Of a stretch of 12,622 nucleotides of DNA, positions 7,136 to 12,622 are shown in pieces. This DNA comes from an uncultured Oscillospiraceae bacterium (GTDB lineage Bacteria; Bacillota; Clostridia; Oscillospirales; Oscillospiraceae), in contig CAAFEV010000280.1 of the NCBI GenBank assembly GCA_900762005.1, positions 1 to 12,622 of the forward strand. The letters run 5' to 3'. The position numbers and the translations under genes were made by a program. Numbering within the stretch: the first letter of the stretch is position 1; each line of letters begins with the position of its first letter. Under the pieces are notes generated by a model. That model worked only from the letters and a program-made list of their open reading frames with translations. It ran no database searches and was not told the DNA's origin.

Positions 7136-10100
7136 TGAACGTCCTGCCTTTTTGTATGTTTATTTTTTTGCATCCAACGCATCAGGATGGCTGCAACTTG
7201 TGCGCGTGTTGCGTTTTCCTGCGGTAAGAGCTTATTGCCCGCACCGTTGATAATACCCTCGGTAACTGCCCAGTTCATGGCATCAAGCGCATAGTTCGAT
7301 ACATCTCTTGCGTCGGAATAGCCGCTGAGCTTGTCGGGCTGCTTGTTTTCCGCCTTTGCATAGCGGAAAAGAATGGTTGCAATCTGTTCGCGTGTGATTG
7401 CGCTGTCCGGCCCGAATTCCGTTGCGCTCACACCGTTGACAATGCGGTTCTTCGCCGCCCAAACAATGGCGTCGGTGTACCACTTCCCCGGTGCAACATC
7501 CTTGAACGGATTTGCCTCGTCTTTAACCGACGGTGTTCCGGCGTTGCGGTAGAGAATGGTCACAAGCTGTGCGCGGGTCAGCGCGTCCTCAGGCATAAAG
7601 AGATTGTTTCCCATGCCGTTCATCAGCTTGTTTGCCACGGCGAACTTGACCGCCTCCGTGTACCATTTGCCCTCGGGGACATCCGTAAAGGGCAGCTTGA
7701 CCTCACCCGTTGCGGGAATTTCCTCGGTCTTTGTCTCCGCGCAGCGCGTACAGGTGTAGGTCTTAATGCCCGTCTCTGTCGCCGTCGGCTCTTTCGTCAC
7801 CTTGCCTGCGTCCCAAATGTGACCCAAGGCGGCTGTCTCGGTCTGCGCGGTGATAACCGTTTGGCAGACTGCACACCTGCTGCCTGCGGTCAGGCCGGTT
7901 GCTGTGCAGTTTGCGGGAACTGCCGGAACAACCTCCGGGGTATGCGCCAGCTTGGCAATTACGGTTGCTTCTAAGGTTGTTTCGGCGGTGCAGGCTTCGT
8001 CTGAGAAATACTTCCCGCAGACAGAGCAGTACCAGTATGCGGTATTACCCGCTTCGGTGCAGGTGGCAGCCTTCGCCGCTGTTGCAATCTTGGTGTGACC
8101 CTTGGCGGCAATGGCGGTGCTTGCAAGCGTGATTTCGACGGTGCAGGCTTCGTCTGAGAAATACTTCTCGCAGGCAGAGCAGTACCAGTATGCGGTGTTG
8201 CCCGCCTCGGTGCAGGTGGCAGTCTTTGCCGCTGTTGCAACCTTGGTGTGACCCTTGGCGGCAATGGCGGTGCTTGCAAGCGTGATTTCGGCGGTGCAGG
8301 CTTCGTCTGAGAAATACTTCTCGCAGACAGAGCAGTACCAGTATGCGGTGTTGCCCGCCTCGGTGCAGGTGGCAGTCTTCGCCGCTGTTGCAACCTTGGT
8401 GTGACCCTTGGCGGCAATGGCGGTGCTTGCAAGCGTGATTTCGGCGGTGCAGGCTTCGTCTGAGAAATACTTCTCGCAGACAGAGCAGTACCAATATGCG
8501 GTGTTGCCCGCCTCGGTGCAGGTGGCAGCCTTCGCCGCTGTTGCAATCTTGGTGTGACCCTTGGCGGCAATGGCGGTGCTTGCAAGCGTGATTTCGGCGG
8601 TGCAGGCTTCGTCTGAGAAATACTTCTCGCAGACGGAGCAGTACCAATATGCGGTATTACCCGCCTCGGTGCAGGTGGCAGCCTTCGCCGCTGTCGCAAC
8701 CTTGGTGTGACCCAGTTGCGGGATTTCCTCCTGTGCAATGAGAATCTGACCGCAAACCGAGCAGTGGCTGCCCGCAGTTTTGCCGCTTTCCGTACAGGTG
8801 GCGGCAATTTCCGCATCCGCAGCCTCGGTATGCGCTTTTAAGCTCTGCCATGTCAATATCGGATACAAGCCGCCGCAGCCGATGTCCTGCCGATATGCCG
8901 CGCCGAGGGAGATAATCATCTCAGCGTCTGCGAGAACCTCGGCGGTTATCTGCGTTGCGCCGTCGCCGGCACCGTTTCCGGCCGCCTTGCTCATGGTGTC
9001 AAGATAAAAACAATTTGTTAATGTTGCGGAGCCGCGCGTACCGATGATAGCACCGACGCGGCTGTATTTGTCCATTCCTTCGAAGGCCCCCGCATTGTAG
9101 CAGTTGGAAACCGTTACGGTACCGGAGCCGACATTGCCGAGGATGCCGCCTGCGTTGCCGAAGACATAGGCGGTTTCAACAATTGCATCGCTGCCGGTCA
9201 GTGTGCCGATGTTATAGCAGTCGGATATCTCCATCGTTCCGCCGGCGTAGCCCACAACGCCGCCGAGGTAGGTGCCGCCGGTCAAATCGCCCGCATTGAA
9301 GCAGGAGGTAATGTCGGCATTATAAGCATACGCGGCAATGCCGCCGCAGCGTCCGCTTTTGTTGGTGTTGGTGACGGTAACATAGGAGCCGCAGCTGCTG
9401 ATGCTGCCGCCATTTTGATAGGCGACAATGCCACCGGCGTTGCTGCCCGAGGCAGTGACCGTGCCGCTGACAAGCAGGTTGCGAATGGTTCCCTTATTGT
9501 AGCCGAAAAGTGCCCGGTCGTCAGCACCGTTGCAGGAAAGCCCTTGCACGGTATGATGGTTACCGTCAAAAATTCCGGTAAAATTGTAGCTATAGTTGTA
9601 TCCGGCGGGAGTCCAGGGCTCTTCGCCGAGGTCAATGTCATTTGCCAGTACGGCGTTTGCATTGCAGCCGCCGTTTGTCGTGTTAATTAAGTTCGCCAGC
9701 CACGCCAGCTCATCGCCGTTGGTAATACGGTACCAGCCCACCATGCCCTCGTAGACGCCGGTTGCCTCCTCTGCGGTGATTTGCTGCGGCTGCGTGCGTG
9801 TTTCTCCGTCCCATGCGGTGCGAATGGTCAGCGCAATCACAAACTGCGCCCCTGCATCCGTAATAGTGAAATTCGCCTTTGCCTTGCCGCAGCCCGCTGC
9901 GGAGACGACATAGCTGTACTGTCCCGCAATCAGGTCATAGCTGCCGTCATCCTGCGCGGTCATTTCATTGCCGTCCGCATCCTTGACAACAATTTTCACC
10001 TCGCCGGTTTCCGCCGGTTTGGTAACGTCAAAGCTGACCGTAAAGGACGGGAGCTTCGTCATGGTAAGCTCCAGCGCAGTCTCTTCCGTCAAGCTGAGCA

Positions 10101-12399
10101 CAGCCTCAATCGTTTCATAGCCGTAGCGCGTAACGCTGTAGCTGTAGTCGCCCTCTAAGAGCGTGTAAACGCCGGCGTTCGGCGTCTGCACCTGTCCGCT
10201 GCCGTTTTTCACAACGATTTTCGCATCGTCCGGCGTAACGGTGAAGGTGAGCGTATGGCGCACCTCTTCCCAGAGGGCATAAAGGGTATAGGAGTAGCCG
10301 TCGTAGCTCGGAAGCTGACTGTAGGGCACCTCGTCAAGATAACTGGGGCTTGTTGCGCTGCTCCATGCTCCCCAACCGATGAAACGGCTGCCCGGCTTCG
10401 TCAGCGTGCATTTGCTCAGGTTTTGCTCCGTGCCGACGGTGAAGCTCTGACGCGCCATGCTGCCCTGACCGCCGTTGGCGTTGAAGGTGACATAGTAAGT
10501 ATAGGGTGTCCACTTTGCAAGGTATGTATTGCCCTGTGTGACCGGTGCTGCAGGATTAAAAGCCGTGTCATTCGCGTCAAACCAGCCGTCAAAGCGGTAG
10601 CCGCTTTTGGTCGGCGTGCCAATGGTAAAATAGGTGTTAAAGGCTTCTGCGTCCTTCACGGTAAATTGCGTGGTGCCGCTGAGATAGCCGCCGTTCGCGT
10701 TAAAGGTGAGCGTATGACCTGCAACCCATTGGGCAAAGAGGGTGTGATCCTCCGTGGCGGTCACCGTGGTATCCTTTGTAACAAGACTGCCGCCCTGCGC
10801 CTGCGTATACCAACCGTCAAAGGCAAGGCTTTCATGCGTCGGGATGGGCAGCGTGCGGGTGCTGTAGCCCCAGGAGGACTTATATTCGCCGTAAAGTCTG
10901 CCATAGGTAACCTTATCCGTGCGCGAGCCGAGCGTACCGCTCCAGCTTCCCTCGGAGCAAGCGCCGCCGTTGGCATTGAAGGTGACCTTGTAAAGAGCGG
11001 GCGTCCAAAGCGCGGTAATTGTGGTATCCTGCGCAGGCATGGTTGTAATCGTCTTGTCCCAGCTCAGGGTGTGCCCGGTCTTGCTGGGCGTCGGCGCAGT
11101 GATGGGCGCGCCGTATTTGACCATGCCGTTTGTATAGCTTTGTGAGGGGTCGATTGTGCCGTCGCCGACCTCCCAGGCAAGCGGGTAGCTGTTTCTGGTG
11201 TAGTATGCCTTCAGTATCAGCGCTTCGGACGCGTTATCGGAAAGAAGATTTTCCGTATTTTCCGGCGCAAAGGTGAAGCCGCTGAGCTCTGCGGGGGTAT
11301 AGCTGACCGCCTCACCCGCCTCTGCGCGTTCCTTCAGCGTATCAAAAAGCTCATAGTCCGCGCCGTCAAGCGTTTCAACATAAATCGCAATGGAATAGAA
11401 GATGGCGGTGCTGGAATATTTCCACGTTTGCCAGGTTAAAACTGGGCAGTTGTTCGTGCCGTCAATCCATTCCTCGCCGAGCGAGGCTGCCAGCGTCTTA
11501 AACTCCTCTGCGGTCTTTTTTGCGCCGTTGCTCGTATAATCTGTGAAAGCGGTGTCAAGGTAGTAGCAATTTGCTGCGCTGCCGTCCGCTACCGCATTGC
11601 GCGTGCTTGCTTCGATAGGAAGCACGCCGTTGTTATAGCAGTTGATGACATTCCCCTGATTTTTTCCTACCACGCCCGCCGCATAGTATGCTTTCTGCGT
11701 ACCGCAGATTTCTCCCGTATTGTAGCAGTCTGTTACCGTGGCGGTGTTTTTTCCGACGACGCCGCCGATGAAACCGCAATTTCTCCCGCCCATGTCGTTT
11801 ACAAGGCTTGCCGAATTGGAGCAGAGAGAAACCGTACCCTTATTTTCACCGACCAGTCCGCCGATTCCGTTATCACCGCTGTCCGATTTGGTTTTTGCCA
11901 CGGCGCCGCTTTCAAAGGCGCAGCGGGTCATCGTTGCGCCGGACTCCAGCGTTCCGGCAATGCCGCCGAGGAATTTATAGCCATTGACGGTGGAGTTCTT
12001 CACCACAACATCTGAAATAGCTCCGTAGCTCTGCCCCGCGACCAGTCCGGTATATTGTGCAGTATTGGTTAAGGTGGAATCTTCAACAGTAAAATTACGG
12101 ACGTTCGCATCCGCAGCCAGAATCGCGAAGATACCGGCGTAATCACTCTCTGCCGAAATATTCACCGTCACCTTATGACCGCCTCCGTCAAAGCTGCCGT
12201 TAAAACGAGCAGTGCTGCCGCCGAAGGGCTTCGTCACCGTGATGTCTTGCGTGAGCAGATAGCTGCCGTTCAGGTCGGTTATCTCCTCCAATGAGCTGAT
12301 TTCGATTGCTTGCGTTGCAAAAGCCGCTGCGGGCAGAACGCCCGCAAGCAGTGCAATCGCCAACGCCCACGAGAGCAATCGCTTTGCGTAGTGTTTCAT
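7132..12399 (-). CDS. Giant SLH-anchored surface protein with GLUG and InlB-type repeats
   Basis: 1755 residues. A Sec signal peptide (1-28, cleavage likely after AAAFA) is followed by a GLUG beta-helix module at about 42-325, with motifs such as GGLVGENKG, GGVVGKN and AGVVGKNQG each followed by C/S-rich turns (TDCYNTG, INCYNNG). About 405-467 is a degenerate and 469-559, 562-632, 635-712 are clear InlB B-type (Listeria-Bacteroides) repeats, with VTFNANGG starts and FDGW...AQW ends. Two PEGA-like beta domains cover about 713-780 and 785-860. A second GLUG module covers about 888-1187. CxxC repeats run 1198-1565, and three SLH domains 1569-1745, followed by an unusual basic tail (KNKHTKRQDVQ). 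No catalytic motif was seen, so it is most likely structural or adhesive. The start is fixed by AAGGAG eight bases upstream and the signal peptide. The stop overlaps the protease start, so the two are an operon. Ligand unknown. Confidence 0.92.
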   Translation of the reverse strand: MKHYAKRLLSWALAIALLAGVLPAAAFATQAIEISSLEEITDLNGSYLLTQDITVTKPFGGSTARFNGSFDGGGHKVTVNISAESDYAGIFAILAADANVRNFTVEDSTLTNTAQYTGLVAGQSYGAISDVVVKNSTVNGYKFLGGIAGTLESGATMTRCAFESGAVAKTKSDSGDNGIGGLVGENKGTVSLCSNSASLVNDMGGRNCGFIGGVVGKNTATVTDCYNTGEICGTQKAYYAAGVVGKNQGNVINCYNNGVLPIEASTRNAVADGSAANCYYLDTAFTDYTSNGAKKTAEEFKTLAASLGEEWIDGTNNCPVLTWQTWKYSSTAIFYSIAIYVETLDGADYELFDTLKERAEAGEAVSYTPAELSGFTFAPENTENLLSDNASEALILKAYYTRNSYPLAWEVGDGTIDPSQSYTNGMVKYGAPITAPTPSKTGHTLSWDKTITTMPAQDTTITALWTPALYKVTFNANGGACSEGSWSGTLGSRTDKVTYGRLYGEYKSSWGYSTRTLPIPTHESLAFDGWYTQAQGGSLVTKDTTVTATEDHTLFAQWVAGHTLTFNANGGYLSGTTQFTVKDAEAFNTYFTIGTPTKSGYRFDGWFDANDTAFNPAAPVTQGNTYLAKWTPYTYYVTFNANGGQGSMARQSFTVGTEQNLSKCTLTKPGSRFIGWGAWSSATSPSYLDEVPYSQLPSYDGYSYTLYALWEEVRHTLTFTVTPDDAKIVVKNGSGQVQTPNAGVYTLLEGDYSYSVTRYGYETIEAVLSLTEETALELTMTKLPSFTVSFDVTKPAETGEVKIVVKDADGNEMTAQDDGSYDLIAGQYSYVVSAAGCGKAKANFTITDAGAQFVIALTIRTAWDGETRTQPQQITAEEATGVYEGMVGWYRITNGDELAWLANLINTTNGGCNANAVLANDIDLGEEPWTPAGYNYSYNFTGIFDGNHHTVQGLSCNGADDRALFGYNKGTIRNLLVSGTVTASGSNAGGIVAYQNGGSISSCGSYVTVTNTNKSGRCGGIAAYAYNADITSCFNAGDLTGGTYLGGVVGYAGGTMEISDCYNIGTLTGSDAIVETAYVFGNAGGILGNVGSGTVTVSNCYNAGAFEGMDKYSRVGAIIGTRGSATLTNCFYLDTMSKAAGNGAGDGATQITAEVLADAEMIISLGAAYRQDIGCGGLYPILTWQSLKAHTEAADAEIAATCTESGKTAGSHCSVCGQILIAQEEIPQLGHTKVATAAKAATCTEAGNTAYWYCSVCEKYFSDEACTAEITLASTAIAAKGHTKIATAAKAATCTEAGNTAYWYCSVCEKYFSDEACTAEITLASTAIAAKGHTKVATAAKTATCTEAGNTAYWYCSVCEKYFSDEACTAEITLASTAIAAKGHTKVATAAKTATCTEAGNTAYWYCSACEKYFSDEACTVEITLASTAIAAKGHTKIATAAKAATCTEAGNTAYWYCSVCGKYFSDEACTAETTLEATVIAKLAHTPEVVPAVPANCTATGLTAGSRCAVCQTVITAQTETAALGHIWDAGKVTKEPTATETGIKTYTCTRCAETKTEEIPATGEVKLPFTDVPEGKWYTEAVKFAVANKLMNGMGNNLFMPEDALTRAQLVTILYRNAGTPSVKDEANPFKDVAPGKWYTDAIVWAAKNRIVNGVSATEFGPDSAITREQIATILFRYAKAENKQPDKLSGYSDARDVSNYALDAMNWAVTEGIINGAGNKLLPQENATRAQVAAILMRWMQKNKHTKRQDVQ
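7142..7145 (-). promoter_or_regulatory. Ribosome binding site of the protease, inside the upstream gene
   Basis: Minus-strand AGGA (in AAAAAGGCAGGACG) lies six bases before the protease ATG and inside the last codons of the upstream gene. It is only moderate in strength, which fits reliance on ribosomes arriving from the upstream gene through the ATGA overlap. Confidence 0.5.
7152..7167 (-). repeat. 16-bp leader repeat, copy upstream of the protease start
   Basis: Identical to 135-150. Here it is also coding: it spells the QKNKHT part of the tail that follows the last SLH domain of the upstream protein. It ends 16 bases before the protease ATG, next to its ribosome binding site. Confidence 0.6.
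7165..7695 (-). other. Three SLH domains of the GLUG/InlB protein (cell-wall anchor)
   Basis: Residues 1569-1745. The domains open with LPFTDVPEGKWY, PFKDVAPGKWY and a shortened GYSDARDVSNY, and carry LTRAQLV, ITREQIA and ATRAQVA. The first SLH shares the LPFTDVPEGKW opening with the protease, and the preceding linker (EEIPATGEVK against EEIPETGEVK) is almost the same, showing a common origin of both anchors. Confidence 0.92.
7948..8712 (-). repeat. Five tandem 153-bp (51-residue) CxxC repeats in the GLUG/InlB protein
   Basis: Units, in coding order, are 8560-8712, 8407-8559, 8254-8406, 8101-8253 and 7948-8100, encoding residues 1230-1484. The second and third, and the third and fourth, differ at about three of 153 bases by eye. 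Each unit has cysteines at positions 14, 25, 28 and 37 and a histidine at 2. The first four units end ITLASTAIAAK, while the fifth ends TTLEATVIAK, closer to the protease copies. Shorter three-cysteine units flank the array on both sides (about 1190-1229 and 1485-1526). Such near-identity points to recent unit duplication or conversion. Confidence 0.93.
8839..9738 (-). repeat. Second GLUG beta-helix module
   Basis: Residues about 888-1187. It begins with a stretch typical of GLUG proteins (NDIDLGEEPWTPAG, then GIFDGNHHTVQGL), continues with repeated GGIVAYQNGG, GGIAAYAYN, GGVVGYAGG and GGILGNVGSG rungs, and closes with NCFYLDT and YPILTWQ. It is a right-handed beta-helix by family knowledge; GLUG modules are common in extracellular adhesins and IgA-peptidase-like proteins. 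Confidence 0.75.
10264..10995 (-). repeat. Three InlB B-type (Listeria-Bacteroides) repeats
   Basis: Residues 469-712. Each copy starts YKVTFNANGG, HTLTFNANGG or YYVTFNANGG, contains FDGWY, FDGWF or FIGWG and ends in AQW, AKW or ALW. A degenerate copy (residues 405-467, ending TALW) precedes them. Repeats of this kind are small beta-grasp-like extracellular spacers. Confidence 0.82.
11425..12276 (-). repeat. First GLUG beta-helix module
   Basis: Residues about 42-325. Rungs include TGLVAGQSYG, GGIAGTLESG, GGLVGENKG, GGVVGKN and AGVVGKNQG, and the module closes with NCYYLDT and CPVLTWQ, parallel to the second module. It sits directly after the signal peptide, so it would be the outermost part of the anchored protein. 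Confidence 0.75.
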
Positions 12400-12407
12400 G
12401 CTGTCAT

Positions 12408-12413
12408 CTCCTT
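12408..12413 (-). promoter_or_regulatory. Strong ribosome binding site of the GLUG/InlB protein
   Basis: Minus-strand AAGGAG lies eight bases before the ATG at 12399. With the signal peptide it fixes the start of the first gene of the operon. Confidence 0.8.
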
Positions 12414-12428
12414 TTTGTATTACACCTC

Positions 12429-12493
12429 ACAGGCTTGGATGCTGTCAATTCGCCTGTAATTTATAGGATATGGTTGCCGTCTTGTAACCGGCA
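12429..12493 (-). promoter_or_regulatory. Leader region with two possible small hairpins
   Basis: Between the candidate transcription start and the ribosome binding site, TGCCG (12475-12479) can pair with CGGCA (12489-12493) around nine bases, and ACAGGC (12429-12434) with GCCTGT (12452-12457) around 17 bases. Neither has a U tract, and no known riboswitch class was recognised. The 12539-12622 stretch further upstream is AT-rich and shows no supportable gene. Confidence 0.25.
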
Positions 12494-12503
12494 GCACATA
12501 GAC

Positions 12504-12535
12504 CATTGCAGTATATTATTTTAACACATTGCAGT
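12504..12535 (-). repeat. 9-bp direct repeat on the candidate promoter
   Basis: Plus-strand CATTGCAGT occurs at 12504-12512 and 12527-12535, a 23-bp spacing, about two helical turns. One copy overlaps each promoter hexamer. This is the geometry of a regulator that binds one face of the DNA, but two short copies can also arise by chance. Confidence 0.45.
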
Positions 12536-12538
12536 CTA
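12510..12538 (-). promoter_or_regulatory. Candidate sigma-A promoter of the two-gene operon
   Basis: On the minus strand TAGACT (plus 12533-12538) and TATACT (plus 12510-12515) are 17 bases apart, and the DNA upstream is rich in A and T tracts. Transcription would start near 12503, giving a leader of about 104 bases. Two weaker alternatives exist: TTACAA with TATAAA (12460-12465), and a perfect TTGACA (12443-12448) 18 bases from TGTAAT (12419-12424), but the latter would start transcription almost at the ribosome binding site. Confidence 0.45.
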
Positions 12539-12622
12539 AAAGAAAAGGGAAAAATCTGATATTTATTAATTTTTTGGCACATTTTTCTTGTCGATTTTCA
12601 CCGAAATTTTTTAAAACTATCC

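Noticed and set aside
7948..8712. CRISPR-like array
   Set aside because: Regular period, but the units are 153 bp with no separate spacers and they are in frame inside a protein gene.
7971..8816. Arg/Pro-rich repetitive frame over the CxxC array
   Set aside because: The repetition comes only from the 153-bp DNA repeat, which keeps all frames in step because 153 is divisible by three. The true frame has conserved cysteines and joins the SLH domains.
12475..12493. Riboswitch or attenuator in the leader
   Set aside because: Only a 5-bp hairpin is seen, with no conserved aptamer sequence and no terminator stem.
12521..12622. Possible end of an upstream minus-strand gene (34 open codons from the window edge to a TAA just left of the promoter)
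   Set aside because: The DNA is AT-rich, the peptide has no recognisable feature and the frame overlaps the candidate promoter; chance is more likely.

Overview
The window holds two very large secreted surface proteins encoded head to tail on the minus strand, followed downstream by the first 37 codons of a small ribbon-helix-helix (Arc/CopG-type) regulator that runs off the left edge. Transcription runs from right to left. Coding DNA is moderately GC-rich and the short intergenic stretches are AT-rich. Triple SLH anchors, divergent InlB-type repeats, GLUG repeats and CxxC repeats together suggest a Firmicute of the class Clostridia, probably an animal-gut Oscillospiraceae/Ruminococcaceae-like anaerobe. 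That placement is inference; no marker gene is present.

Layout, in order of transcription. 12622-12400: AT-rich upstream region with a candidate promoter, a 9-bp direct repeat lying on both promoter hexamers, possible leader hairpins and a strong Shine-Dalgarno. 12399-7132: a 1755-residue protein with signal peptide, two GLUG beta-helix modules, InlB B-type repeats, two PEGA-like domains, five 51-residue CxxC repeats and three SLH domains. 7135-197: a 2312-residue subtilisin-family (S8) protease with signal peptide, I9-like propeptide, PA insert, Fn3/Ig-like region, three jelly-roll (cleaved-adhesin/MAM-like) domains, three divergent InlB repeats, three 51-residue CxxC repeats and three SLH domains. 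Its ATG overlaps the TGA of the upstream gene (ATGA). 196-112: short spacer. 111-1: start of the ribbon-helix-helix gene.

The ATGA overlap implies co-transcription and probably translational coupling. Both proteins should be exported by Sec and held on the cell-wall polymer by the same kind of SLH anchor, giving a non-catalytic, beta-rich surface protein paired with a wall-bound protease. They share almost the same C-terminal cassette (short CxxC unit, n long CxxC units, short unit, C-terminal CxxC linker, three SLH), and the DNA of this cassette is similar enough to suggest recombination between the two genes. The small regulator downstream may control the locus, but nothing in the window proves this.

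Almost everything on the plus strand, including a 941-codon antisense frame, looks like the reading-frame shadow of these two genes. No RNA gene, insertion sequence, CRISPR array or convincing terminator was seen.
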